The notes beneath the pieces are model-generated. The model worked only from the letters and a program-made list of their open reading frames with translations, made no database searches and was not told the origin of the DNA. A program made the position numbers and the translations under genes. From an uncultured Clostridia bacterium (GTDB lineage Bacteria > Bacillota > Clostridia > Oscillospirales > Ruminococcaceae), in the NCBI GenBank assembly GCA_947177695.1, contig CAMWVO010000013.1, positions 1-14,990 of the forward strand: a stretch of 14,990 nt of DNA, in the 5' to 3' direction. Positions 1 through 7,318 of this stretch are shown piece by piece (position 1 is the stretch's first letter; the number at the start of each line of letters is the position of its first letter).

Positions 1-683
1 TTGTAATAGTCGATAAACGCTCTGTTTACGCTGTCATATGATCTGCGGGAAATCGGTATTATTTTGCCGCTTTCCATTGTGATCTCGGTTCTGGAAATTT
101 TTCTGATCGATCCGATGTTCACCACATATGAGCGGTGACAGGAAACGAAGCCTTGCCCAAGCTTCCCGGAAGCATCTCTCAATCCGCAGGTGCAGACGAT
201 CTCTTTTCCGCCGCTTAGTGTGACCTGTGTTTTCTTTCCGAATGCTTCAAGATACACAATGTCATCGGAAGCTACAAGCACAGATTCATTGCCGATGGGC
301 AAAATTATTCTGCTGTCCTGCTTATGACGGCAGGCATATCGGTCAAGTACCTGAAACAGCTTTTCTTTGTCCACAGGCTTCATAAGATAGTGCAGAGCTT
401 CCACATCGTAGCCGTCACCGATGTATTTTGAAAATCCGGTGATGAATATGATCGGCAGCATATCGCCCTTGGCTCTCAGCTCCTTGGCAAGCTCCATTCC
501 GTTCATATCGCCCATTTCAATATCGAGCAGGAGCAGATCACAAGGAACATCGGGATAATTGAACAGGAACTGCTCTGCCGAGTTGTATTCGTTTATAATA
601 GTATTGCTGTTCCATTCAGTCAGCATTTTTTTCAGAGCATTGATCTGGCTGTTATCATCATCGCATATCGCTATTGTTATCAT
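1..683 (-). CDS. LytTR-family response regulator (AgrA/VirR/LytR type), 3' end cut by window edge
   Basis: This is a two-component response regulator with an N-terminal receiver domain and a C-terminal LytTR DNA-binding domain. I translated 227 residues from the ATG at 683, and the frame is still open at base 3, so only a short C-terminal piece is probably missing. The receiver domain shows the acidic cluster D8-D9-D10, the phospho-acceptor D54 in LLLLDIEM, T82 in IIFITGF and K102 in LMKPV. The LytTR domain covers about residues 125-227 and includes VSCHRSYVVNI, a typical family signature. The start is fixed by GGAGG nine bases upstream and by a consensus promoter at 719-747. The gene has its own promoter and lies after a terminator, so it is probably not part of the ftsZ transcript. 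A partner sensor kinase, if there is one, would be outside the window. The regulated genes cannot be inferred. Confidence in the family is high. Confidence 0.93.
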   Translation of the reverse strand, partial: MITIAICDDDNSQINALKKMLTEWNSNTIINEYNSAEQFLFNYPDVPCDLLLLDIEMGDMNGMELAKELRAKGDMLPIIFITGFSKYIGDGYDVEALHYLMKPVDKEKLFQVLDRYACRHKQDSRIILPIGNESVLVASDDIVYLEAFGKKTQVTLSGGKEIVCTCGLRDASGKLGQGFVSCHRSYVVNIGSIRKISRTEITMESGKIIPISRRSYDSVNRAFIDYY

Positions 684-718
684 CTGCCCTCACCTCCGTT
701 TTTGCGTGATTACTGTTA

Positions 719-747
719 ATTATAGCAGATAGCCTTAAAAAAGTCAA
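719..747 (-). promoter_or_regulatory. Sigma-A-like promoter of the LytTR regulator gene
   Basis: Read on the minus strand, TTGACT (742-747) and a perfect TATAAT (719-724) are separated by exactly 17 bp. Transcription would begin near 712, leaving a leader of about 29 nt that carries GGAGG before the ATG at 683. This is the strongest promoter match in the window. Confidence 0.85.
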
Positions 748-770
748 TCAGCATAAAAAACAGATCTCAG

Positions 771-809
771 AAAAAGAAAAAACAGCTATGGAACTGAATC
801 CACAGCCGT
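771..809 (-). terminator. Intrinsic terminator between the ftsZ region and the LytTR regulator
   Basis: On the minus strand, ACGGCTGTGG (800-809) pairs with CCATAGCTGT (782-791). This gives a 10-bp stem with two G-U pairs and an 8-nt loop. A T-rich tract, TTTTTTCTTTTT, follows at about 771-782. It reads in the direction of ftsZ transcription and lies about 450 bp after the ftsZ stop, so it probably ends the dcw transcript, with the four tandem repeats inside the 3' untranslated region. The other strand has no T-run after the stem. Confidence 0.75.
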
Positions 810-845
810 TTAACATGATCCGCTGTATTTGTCTTTATAACAATA

Positions 846-1225
846 TTGAAAGGCTGAGCCTTTTTGCTTGCCGCCGTCCATAGTGATGGCGGCATAATTT
901 TATTCCCGAGACGGAAATTTAGTTTAGACAAAAAGCTTGCACGAAAGGCTGAGCCTTTACCCATGCCGCCGTCTTATAGTGAGCAGCCGTACTGTTCTCC
1001 CGAGACGAGAGACAGCTTTGGAACAAAATTTGCACGAAAGGCTGAGCCTTTACCCTTGCCGCCGTCTATGGTTAAGACGGCATAATTTTATTCCCGAGAC
1101 GAGAAAAAACTTCTGTATCGACATTGCACGAAAGGCTGAGCCTTTACCCGTGCCGCCATACTTTGACGGTAATGGATAATTCTCTTCCGAAACGAAAGAT
1201 ACTTCTGCATCATCATCTGCCTTAT
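846..1225 (+). repeat. Four tandem copies of a ~94-bp dyad-rich repeat
   Basis: The core AAAGGCTGAGCCTTT starts at 849, 944, 1037 and 1131, giving periods of 95, 93 and 94 bp. Each copy has the same layout. First comes the 15-bp interrupted palindrome (7-bp arms around one G), then a short variable linker, then TGCCGCC opening a second dyad, and then a tail resembling ATAATTTTATTCCCGAGACG. The second dyad is clearly paired in copy 1 (GCCGCCGTC with GATGGCGGC, one wobble) and copy 3 (GCCGTC with GACGGC). It is degraded in copies 2 and 4. Copy 1 has a T-run directly after the first palindrome, whereas copies 2-4 have TTTACCC. A fifth copy lies at 7319-7414. The array sits in the gene-free stretch behind ftsZ and is antisense to that transcript. 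The boundaries are approximate. I do not recognise the family by name. Confidence 0.9.
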
Positions 1226-1253
1226 CGGGACGGTTCGTTTCTTTTTGATGTAA

Positions 1254-2342
1254 TTATGTTCTGTCGTTGAAGATACCAAGCAGAGCACTGTAATCGTCGA
1301 TAGCCGACGACGGAGCGGGAACAGCTTCCGCTTCCGCAGCGGCTTCCACCGGAGAGTCTGCCTTTACAACGTTTCCTGCGCCGAAATCCTTGAAGCCCGA
1401 AGCGATTACCGTAAGGTTGATCTCGTCCTCCATCTGGTCGTTGAAGCTTGCGCCGAAGATGAGTTCAACATCGGGATCGGCAGCCTCGGTGATAAGCTTT
1501 GTAGCCGTGTCGATATCGGTGGACAGCGCGTCCTCGGACATAACGATATTTACCAGCAGTCTTGTAGCGCCGCTGATAGAGGTCTCAAGCAGCGGGCTGG
1601 TGATAACGGCGTTCGCCGCTTCGGCAGCCTTGTCCTTGCCCGAACCGTGACCGATAGCCATGTGTGCATAGCCTGCATTTTTCATGGTGGTCTCAACGTC
1701 CGCAAAGTCAAGGTTGATGAAGCCGTCAACCGTGATAAGCTCGGCGATGGACTTTACGCCTGTTTTAAGTATATTATCCGCCATAGCGAAGCTTTCCTTC
1801 ATAGTAAGGGGCTTTTCGCTGGTGGAAATAAGTCTCTCGTTGGGGATAACCACAAGGGAATCCACGTTTTTCATAAGCTCGCCTATGCCGCGCTCCGCCT
1901 GTACCATTTTGGCTTTCTGCTCAAAATTGAAAGGCTTTGTTACAACGGCAACGGTAAGTATGTCCATTTCCTTAGCGACCTCAGCAACAACTGGAGCTGC
2001 GCCCGTGCCTGTGCCTCCGCCCATACCTGCGGCGATGAACACCATAGTCGCGCCCTTGAGAGCGGCAGCGATCTCATCGCGGTTTTCCTGAGCGGAACGC
2101 TCGCCTATTTCGGGCTTGTTGCCTGCGCCGCGTCCTCTTGTAAGCTTTTCGCCTATCTGAACCTTTGTGGACGCCTTTGAAGCGCGCAGAGCAGCCGCAT
2201 CGGTATTTACGGCGATAAATTCAACGTCGAAAATACCCTCGGTCGCCATGCAGTTCAGCGCGTTTCCGCCGCCGCCGCCGACGCCGACGACTTTTATGTT
2301 AATATCGGAAAAGACTTCCTCGTTATCGACAGAAAATCCCAT
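1254..2342 (-). CDS. ftsZ: Cell division protein FtsZ
   Basis: FtsZ is the tubulin-like GTPase that polymerises at midcell and recruits the divisome. The protein has 362 residues, at the short end for the family. The nucleotide-binding domain shows VGVGGGGGNA (about 19-28), NTD at 46-48 and the tubulin signature GGGTGTG (108-114). The T7 catalytic loop NLDFADVET (210-218) supplies the acidic residues that trigger GTP hydrolysis across the subunit interface. The globular domain ends near residue 318. What follows is an Ala/Glu/Pro-rich linker of only about 25 residues and a tail ending in YSALLGIFNDRT. That tail lacks the textbook DIPxFLR-like peptide bound by FtsA and SepF. The ATG at 2342 has AGGAGG nine bases upstream. 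The gene is last in the cluster and has its own promoter 131-159 bp upstream, as well as possible read-through from divIB. No ftsA precedes it. Confidence 0.97.
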   Translation of the reverse strand: MGFSVDNEEVFSDINIKVVGVGGGGGNALNCMATEGIFDVEFIAVNTDAAALRASKASTKVQIGEKLTRGRGAGNKPEIGERSAQENRDEIAAALKGATMVFIAAGMGGGTGTGAAPVVAEVAKEMDILTVAVVTKPFNFEQKAKMVQAERGIGELMKNVDSLVVIPNERLISTSEKPLTMKESFAMADNILKTGVKSIAELITVDGFINLDFADVETTMKNAGYAHMAIGHGSGKDKAAEAANAVITSPLLETSISGATRLLVNIVMSEDALSTDIDTATKLITEAADPDVELIFGASFNDQMEDEINLTVIASGFKDFGAGNVVKADSPVEAAAEAEAVPAPSSAIDDYSALLGIFNDRT

Positions 2343-2472
2343 TTACAATGTCCTCCTATTTTAAATTCCATGAAAAACCATACCTGTGCCGACAGCGAAA
2401 CGGTATGCCGCCGAACACGCGTTCACGTCCCCGCAAACGCCGAAAGGGACACCTTTCACATATACAACATTT

Positions 2473-2501
2473 ATTTTAACATACTTTAAATTATTTTTCA
2501 A
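2473..2501 (-). promoter_or_regulatory. Sigma-A-like promoter in front of ftsZ
   Basis: On the minus strand, TTGAAA (2496-2501) and TAAAAT (2473-2478) are separated by 17 bp in an AT-rich stretch just after divIB. Start of transcription near 2466 would give ftsZ a leader of about 120 nt. That leader contains a small hairpin, GAAAGG/CCTTTC at 2442-2457, and a possible CATACC/GGTATG pairing at 2379-2407, before the AGGAGG site. Confidence 0.65.
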
Positions 2502-2549
2502 GGGTTTTATAAAAAAAACATATATTTTAGAAAAAATTACTAAAGCAGA

Positions 2550-3428
2550 CTACTCAAAATTGAGTTTTGTTGACGTGTTTGTCTCCTCGGGCGGTTCGGC
2601 TGAGGTCTCGGAAGCAGTTTCCTCGGTTACCGGCTCCGAAGCCATTTCTGAATTGTGCTGGAAAGTCGCGTCTATCTGCTCCAGATCGGCTTTGCTGAGG
2701 AACTGAGCGCCGTTTTCCAGCATTTTCAGCCTGCCCTCCGCGTCGGGGGATATCCTTGTGGAGATTATCTCGTTTGCAAGCTTGAATTTGTAGTCTACGT
2801 CGGTAATAACTCCCAGTTCTATGTCTATTCTGTTGTCGTACAGACAGCTTATGTTAAGACGGTCGTTCACGTCAAAGCTTGTTATCTCCGACACGAACTT
2901 GTTTTCCGCAAGCTTCATCAGCTTGTAGACCACCTCGGTCTTTGCTTCGTCCTCCGACCTGAAGGTATCCCCTATTTTAAGCTCCTCGGCGGGATTTGCC
3001 CCGTAGAATACCTGAGTGTCCTCGGCAGGCTCTTCTGATATCCTGAGTATTTTTCCCGTTTCGCTCACTATCATAAAGCCGCCCTCGTCCTGTAGACTTG
3101 CCGTCTCGACGCAGGGCACTATCACTATCTCCACCGACGACGGCAGCTTCCGCTTTATCCTTGCCTCTTCTATGTAGATAAGCTCGGAGGTGATGGCTTT
3201 TTCAGCCTTTCCGAGATTTTTGCGTATCATGTTGTCGCCGCCCTCTATTCCGCTGACTCTGATTATTTCGTCCGCGGTGTAGATCGACGAGCCCATTACC
3301 ATAGCAGTCTCAATGTTGAACAGAACCGTTACCGAAAGAACGGAAAATATTATCAGTACGATCAGCACGACCGCGCTGTAATGAAGCGACATATTGCGTT
3401 TTCGCTTTTGCGGCTTTCCGTTCTGCAT
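2550..3428 (-). CDS. divIB: Divisome protein DivIB/FtsQ
   Basis: DivIB is a bitopic membrane protein. With FtsL and DivIC it links the FtsZ ring to the FtsW-PBP synthase. The protein has 292 residues. A basic cytoplasmic tail (KPQKRKR, 5-11) is followed by one membrane segment at about 18-38. Next comes a POTRA domain at about 39-106, with the recognisable pattern SSIYTADEII...GGDNMIRKN, then the FtsQ/DivIB beta domain to about residue 257. The last 35 residues are a Ser/Thr/Glu-rich acidic tail that looks disordered. The ATG at 3428 lies 16 bp after the murA stop, and its Shine-Dalgarno (AAAGGA) overlaps the end of murA. The two genes are therefore almost certainly co-transcribed. Sequence conservation in this family is low, so the call rests on architecture, the POTRA pattern and position before ftsZ. 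Confidence 0.9.
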   Translation of the reverse strand: MQNGKPQKRKRNMSLHYSAVVLIVLIIFSVLSVTVLFNIETAMVMGSSIYTADEIIRVSGIEGGDNMIRKNLGKAEKAITSELIYIEEARIKRKLPSSVEIVIVPCVETASLQDEGGFMIVSETGKILRISEEPAEDTQVFYGANPAEELKIGDTFRSEDEAKTEVVYKLMKLAENKFVSEITSFDVNDRLNISCLYDNRIDIELGVITDVDYKFKLANEIISTRISPDAEGRLKMLENGAQFLSKADLEQIDATFQHNSEMASEPVTEETASETSAEPPEETNTSTKLNFE

Positions 3429-3444
3429 TTTACGACCGTTCCTT

Positions 3445-4713
3445 TCATACTCTTTTTATATCCGCGCCCAGTGATGACAGCACCTTTTCTATCTCCTCGT
3501 AGCCGCGGTCGATGTACTGTATGTTGGTTATCTCGCTTGTGCCGTCCGCCGCAAGAGCGGCAGCAACAAGTCCCGCGCCGCCTCTAAGGTCGGGAGCCTC
3601 CGTCTTTACGCCGTAAAGCCTGTTCACTCCCTCTATTACGGCGACCTTGCCCTCAACGAGGATATCCGCGCCCATTCGGGTAAGTCCCGCAACGTGCTTG
3701 TAGCGGCTCTCGAAGATGTTTTCCACAAACACCGACGTGCCCCTCGCTTTGCACAGCGAAGCCATAACGGGAGCCTGCGCGTCCGTGGGGAAACCGGGGT
3801 ACACCATTGTCCGTATTGGATTTACCGCTTTCAGGGGACGGTTCGCACTGAAAAAAATCTTGTCGTCCAGCGTGTAGACCGAGCAGCCCATCTGCTCGAA
3901 AACGGGGAGAATGCTTTCCACGTCCCAAGGACGGCAGCCTGTGACCGCAAGCTCTCCTCCCGCCGAAGCCGTACACGCAAGATATGTGGCGCAGGCTATC
4001 CTGTCGGGCATTATCTCATAGTCGCAGCCGTGAAGCTCCTTAACGCCGTTTATGACGATCTTTCCTCCGCCCGCACCGTTTATTTTTGCTCCGCAGCGGT
4101 TTAGAAATTCGGCAAGATCGGCTACCTCGGGCTCGCGTGCGGCGTTGCCGATCACCGTCGTACCCTCCGCAAGAGCCGCCGCCATCATGATATTTTCGGT
4201 AGTTCCCACCGAGGGAAAGGACAGAGAAATTTTCGCTCCCGTCAGACCCTTTTCCGCGCGGCAGTCCAGCGCGCCGTACTCCTCTTTTATTGTAACGCCC
4301 ATCTTCCTAAGGGCGGAAATGTGCATATCTATCGGTCTGGGACCCAGATCGCAGCCTCCGGGGAGGGTTATCCTGCATCTGCCCGTCCTGCCGAGGATCG
4401 CTCCGAGAAAGAATATGGAGGAACGCATTTCCCGCATAAGCTCGTCGGAAATTTCGGGACGTGAAACATTTTCGGGTATTATCACCGCCGTACCGTCCTC
4501 AAAGCTTGCCTTGCAGCCCAAATATGTAAGTATTCTCATTGCGGCGTAAACGTCCGAGATACGCGGACAGTTCCGCAGCGTGACCTTTTCTCCCGCCTTG
4601 CCGCAAAGCACTGCCGCCGCCATTATGGGCAGCGCGGCGTTTTTCGCTCCCTGAATACGGATCTCTCCGTTCAGCTTTTTGCCTCCGTTTATAACAAGCT
4701 TTTGTAAATGCAT
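3445..4713 (-). CDS. murA: UDP-N-acetylglucosamine 1-carboxyvinyltransferase MurA
   Basis: MurA transfers enolpyruvate from PEP to UDP-GlcNAc, the first committed step of peptidoglycan precursor synthesis, in the cytoplasm. The protein has 422 residues, the usual length for the EPSP-synthase fold. K24-N25 in GAKNAALP matches the substrate-binding pair of the family. C121 in LPGGCDLGPRPID is the catalytic, fosfomycin-target cysteine, so fosfomycin sensitivity at this residue would be expected. GFPTDAQAP contains the conserved catalytic aspartate, and DLRGGAGLV near the C-terminus is also typical. The ATG at 4713 has AGGGAG upstream at normal spacing. A 118-bp gap separates the gene from murG and 16 bp from divIB. 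Many Firmicutes carry a second paralogue (MurZ/MurA2). From this window alone I cannot tell which copy this is, but position inside a dcw cluster suggests the housekeeping one. Confidence 0.96.
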   Translation of the reverse strand: MHLQKLVINGGKKLNGEIRIQGAKNAALPIMAAAVLCGKAGEKVTLRNCPRISDVYAAMRILTYLGCKASFEDGTAVIIPENVSRPEISDELMREMRSSIFFLGAILGRTGRCRITLPGGCDLGPRPIDMHISALRKMGVTIKEEYGALDCRAEKGLTGAKISLSFPSVGTTENIMMAAALAEGTTVIGNAAREPEVADLAEFLNRCGAKINGAGGGKIVINGVKELHGCDYEIMPDRIACATYLACTASAGGELAVTGCRPWDVESILPVFEQMGCSVYTLDDKIFFSANRPLKAVNPIRTMVYPGFPTDAQAPVMASLCKARGTSVFVENIFESRYKHVAGLTRMGADILVEGKVAVIEGVNRLYGVKTEAPDLRGGAGLVAAALAADGTSEITNIQYIDRGYEEIEKVLSSLGADIKRV

Positions 4714-4831
4714 ATCGGCAGCTCCCTTACCGTTTTTGGTTTATAGTATGCGGTAGGGGAGATTTTGTGAAAGCCAAGCCGCAGGGCTGCTTTTTTAGAG
4801 GTTTAGGGAACGTTCGCGCAAATATTTTCGT

Positions 4832-5983
4832 TTATTGGTCTTGTGAACGGTTTTTATTTATCAGTCTGTCAATGACCGAATATATCCTGTCGGGAGTATC
4901 GCTGACGTAGGTCTCCGCGGCGCGTCTCGCAAGTGAGTCCAGCCTTTGGGGTTCATGGATAAGCGCGCTCACCTTTTCGATAAGAAGCTCGTCGGTAAGA
5001 TTTTTTTCCTCAATGACAACAGCCGCTCCCGCACGTCCCAAAACCATAGCATTGTGGTACTGGTGATTTGCGGTAACATTCGGCGACGGGATAAGCACCG
5101 AGGCTCTGCCCATTGCCTGAAGTTCCGATATTGTGGACGCTCCGCTGCGGCAGATGATAAGGTCGGCGGCAGCAGTGCATACGTCCATGTTGTCGAAGTA
5201 TTCTTTGATTATAAGACGCTTGTCGTTTTCGTAATCAATGCCAAGCTCTTTAAGTTTCGGCAGAAATGTCTCATGACCCATTTTTCCGAAGCCGTGGATA
5301 TGGTTCACAGGGATATTGTTTTCCTTTTCCCACTTGAGAAGAGCCGCCGCGCCGTTGTTTATCGCTCCCGCGCCCAGACTTCCTCCGAAGCTGAAAATGC
5401 ACAGCTCCCCGTCCAGACCAAGCTTCTTTTTTGCTTCCGCGCGGCTTAACGCTCCTGCGGAAAAACCTGCTCTTACGGGAAGTCCCGTTACGGTGTACTT
5501 AGCGCAGGCGTCAAGATGTCCCGCAGCCTCCTCCACGGTTAGCATTACCTCGTCAACCTTTTTTGCAAGCAGACGGTTTGTTATTCCGGGGAAAGCGTTC
5601 TGCTCGTGTATCGCCGCGGGAATGCCCATCTGGACAGCTTTTGCCAGAATGGGATAGCTTACGTATCCGCCCGTGCCGATAACGATGTCGGGCTTGAAGC
5701 CGTCGATTATCTGCTTTGAGCGGTGTCCCGAAGCGGTAAGGTACGCCGCCGCTTTAGCATTGCGGACAAGGTTTTTCGGGGTGATCTTCCGCTGAAAGCC
5801 GCTTACCTTGATGGGTGCGAATTCGTACCCTGCTTTCGGTATGAGCCTTGCCTCCATGCCGTTTGGAGTACCCGCAAAAAGGAACTCCGCATCGGGGTGA
5901 TGTTCCTTTATTATCGAAGCTATGGCAAGAGCGGGATTTATGTGTCCCCCCGTGCCACCGCCTGCCATCAGAACCTTTAACAT
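4832..5983 (-). CDS. murG: Lipid II synthase MurG (GlcNAc transferase)
   Basis: MurG is a GT28 glycosyltransferase at the inner face of the membrane. It adds GlcNAc from UDP-GlcNAc to lipid I, making lipid II. The N-terminal domain shows GGGTGGH (8-14), GTGGYVSYP (103-111) and HEQNAFPGITNR (126-137). The C-terminal UDP-sugar domain shows FGGSLGA (199-205), CRSGASTISEL (278-288) and PSPNVTANHQ (299-308). I place the start at the ATG at 5983, giving 383 residues. AAAGGA lies eight bases upstream there, and MLKVLMAGGGTGG is the normal MurG N-terminus. The frame can be read upstream to 6061, but those 26 extra codons run through a GC-rich palindrome and into the end of ftsW, with no plausible ribosome site. 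The gene follows ftsW after 67 bp. Confidence 0.96.
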   Translation of the reverse strand: MLKVLMAGGGTGGHINPALAIASIIKEHHPDAEFLFAGTPNGMEARLIPKAGYEFAPIKVSGFQRKITPKNLVRNAKAAAYLTASGHRSKQIIDGFKPDIVIGTGGYVSYPILAKAVQMGIPAAIHEQNAFPGITNRLLAKKVDEVMLTVEEAAGHLDACAKYTVTGLPVRAGFSAGALSRAEAKKKLGLDGELCIFSFGGSLGAGAINNGAAALLKWEKENNIPVNHIHGFGKMGHETFLPKLKELGIDYENDKRLIIKEYFDNMDVCTAAADLIICRSGASTISELQAMGRASVLIPSPNVTANHQYHNAMVLGRAGAAVVIEEKNLTDELLIEKVSALIHEPQRLDSLARRAAETYVSDTPDRIYSVIDRLINKNRSQDQ

Positions 5984-6030
5984 GATCTTTTTCCTTTCCG
6001 ATAAAGTCGATATGCCGTCATGCGTATGCA

Positions 6031-6050
6031 GGCGGGAGCAAGCCCCCGCC
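6031..6050. repeat. GC-rich palindrome in the ftsW-murG gap
   Basis: GGCGGG and CCCCGCC form a GC-rich inverted repeat around a short AGCAAGC centre. It directly abuts the ftsW stop codon: the minus strand reads ACG TAG and then GGCGGGGGC. There is no T-run on either side, so it is not a standard terminator. It resembles the short GC-rich intergenic palindromes that are dispersed in many bacterial genomes, but no second copy occurs in this window. It could protect or help process the mRNA between ftsW and murG. Confidence 0.7.
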
Positions 6051-7301
6051 CTACGTTTCAATAATTGACTGCCGTGATATATTCAGTATAATGCCCATCT
6101 GCACAAGCTGCATGATAAGGGCTGTTCCTCCGTAGCTGAAAAAGGGCAGCGAAACGCCCGTATTGGGTATGGTATTTGTTACAACGGCGATATTCAGAAG
6201 CGCCTGCAAGCCTATCTGCACCGTAAGTCCCACAGCAAGCATCATGCCGTACTTGTCGGGAGCCTTGGAAGCGATGTACATTCCGCGGCAGATAAAAAGC
6301 AGGAACAGGAATATTACCATAAGCGCGCCGATAAAGCCAAGCTCCTCGCAGACAACGGCGAAAACAAAGTCGTTTTTGGCTTCGGGCAGGTAGAGGAATT
6401 TCTGGCGGGAATTGCCCAGTCCCAGACCGAAAAGTCCCCCCGAACCGATTGCTATAAGACTGTTTTTCGTCTGCCATGTGGCATCGGAAGCCTCCGCGCC
6501 GAAGGGGTCTGTCCAGGACATGATACGCTTTTCAAAGTAGCTGAAATCCTTTACCTCGATCAGTATGAACAGTGCCGCCGCCAGCGCAGCCACGCCTAAA
6601 AGTCCCAGTATGATCAGATGCTTTACACGCGAGCCGCCCACGAACATCATTATAATGCCGATAGAGCATATGATGATCGTACCCGACAGGTGAGGCTGTA
6701 TCATCATCAGCGCAACCACCACGCCCAGAAAGCCGAGAAACGGAACTATTCCGTAATTGAAATATTTCATCTTGGAATAGTTTACCGAAATAAGGTATGC
6801 AAAAAGCATGATGATAGCAAGCTTCATAAGCTCCGACGGCTGGAATGAGGGAAGTCCGGGAAACTGCACCCAGCGGTATGAATCGTGGTGGGGAGATTTA
6901 AAAGGTCCCACTCTGCACATCACCAGCAGCACTACGCACATAAAGTAAAAGCCGTATGCGATTATGGGCTTTCTGAACCAGTGGTAGTCGAAAAACGACG
7001 CGAAAAACATTCCCACCAGACCTATTCCCGCCATTGCCATCTGATTGCGTACGTATGCCGTACCGTCGCCGCCCTCCTCGCGGATAGCCCATGCGTAGCC
7101 CGCCGAGAACATCATGATGATACCCATTACAAGCAGTATCATAACTATCAGCAGGAACGGATAGTCTATAGGTCCCGTCGCTATCTTTTCACGGTAGCCT
7201 CTGGAGGTCCCGTCGGACGTTATTCTTTTTCGCCGCACATTGTCAGCATTGGCGGTTTTTCTTCTTCTGCCGTCGGGAACGGCGTTTGACGCATTCTGCA
7301 T
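6051..7301 (-). CDS. ftsW: SEDS peptidoglycan polymerase FtsW/SpoVE
   Basis: This is a multi-pass SEDS glycosyltransferase. It polymerises lipid II into glycan strands and works with a class B PBP. The start is the ATG at 7301, with AGGAGG eight bases upstream, giving 416 residues. A GTG three codons earlier (7308-7310) is part of the Shine-Dalgarno itself and is unlikely to be used. The first 43 residues are cytoplasmic and rich in arginine and lysine (GRRRK, VRRKR). They are followed by GPIDYPFLLIVMILLVMGI and about ten membrane segments. Family motifs include QPSELMKLA (154-162), QPHLSGT (202-208), PEAKNDFVFA (306-315; D311 matches the catalytic aspartate) and NTGVSLPFFSYGG (380-392). FtsW and SpoVE cannot be separated by sequence here. 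As the only SEDS gene in a dcw cluster, FtsW is the more likely role. An isolated repeat copy and a promoter-like site lie just upstream. Confidence 0.94.
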   Translation of the reverse strand: MQNASNAVPDGRRRKTANADNVRRKRITSDGTSRGYREKIATGPIDYPFLLIVMILLVMGIIMMFSAGYAWAIREEGGDGTAYVRNQMAMAGIGLVGMFFASFFDYHWFRKPIIAYGFYFMCVVLLVMCRVGPFKSPHHDSYRWVQFPGLPSFQPSELMKLAIIMLFAYLISVNYSKMKYFNYGIVPFLGFLGVVVALMMIQPHLSGTIIICSIGIIMMFVGGSRVKHLIILGLLGVAALAAALFILIEVKDFSYFEKRIMSWTDPFGAEASDATWQTKNSLIAIGSGGLFGLGLGNSRQKFLYLPEAKNDFVFAVVCEELGFIGALMVIFLFLLFICRGMYIASKAPDKYGMMLAVGLTVQIGLQALLNIAVVTNTIPNTGVSLPFFSYGGTALIMQLVQMGIILNISRQSIIET

Positions 7302-7318
7302 GAATGGCACCTCCTTTT

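Larger units (their letters stand above)
684..1253. other. Gene-free region between ftsZ and the LytTR regulator
   Basis: This stretch of about 570 bp has no credible gene. It holds the regulator promoter (719-747), the minus-strand terminator (771-809), an AT-rich spacer and the four tandem repeats. Short open frames across the repeats encode a peptide containing ARKAEPLP over and over. That follows from the DNA period and is not evidence of a protein. Between about 1226 and 1253 I see nothing. Confidence 0.8.

Noticed and set aside
864..1179. Small plus-strand frames encoding a peptide with repeated ARKAEPLP units
   Set aside because: The peptide repeats because the DNA repeats every ~94 bp. 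The frame shifts between copies whose spacing is not a multiple of three, and no ribosome site precedes either frame.
846..1225. CRISPR-like appearance: a shared block of about 30 nt with ~60-nt intervals
   Set aside because: The intervals are themselves related to each other (second dyad, CCCGAGACG block), so they are not unique spacers. There are only four units, no cas genes in the window, and a full-length copy occurs alone elsewhere.
1088..1288. Minus-strand frame of 66 codons overlapping the end of ftsZ
   Set aside because: It overlaps the ftsZ 3' end out of frame, has no ribosome site and runs into the repeat array. Nothing in it resembles a protein family.
4772..4797. Small hairpin with six T's on the plus strand between murG and murA
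   Set aside because: The stem is only about four base pairs and points in the direction opposite to every gene nearby. No plus-strand transcript is evident, so I do not call it a terminator.
5984..6061. Upstream extension of murG by 26 codons to 6061
   Set aside because: It starts inside ftsW and runs through a GC-rich palindrome with no ribosome site. The ATG at 5983 has AAAGGA and gives the standard MurG N-terminus.
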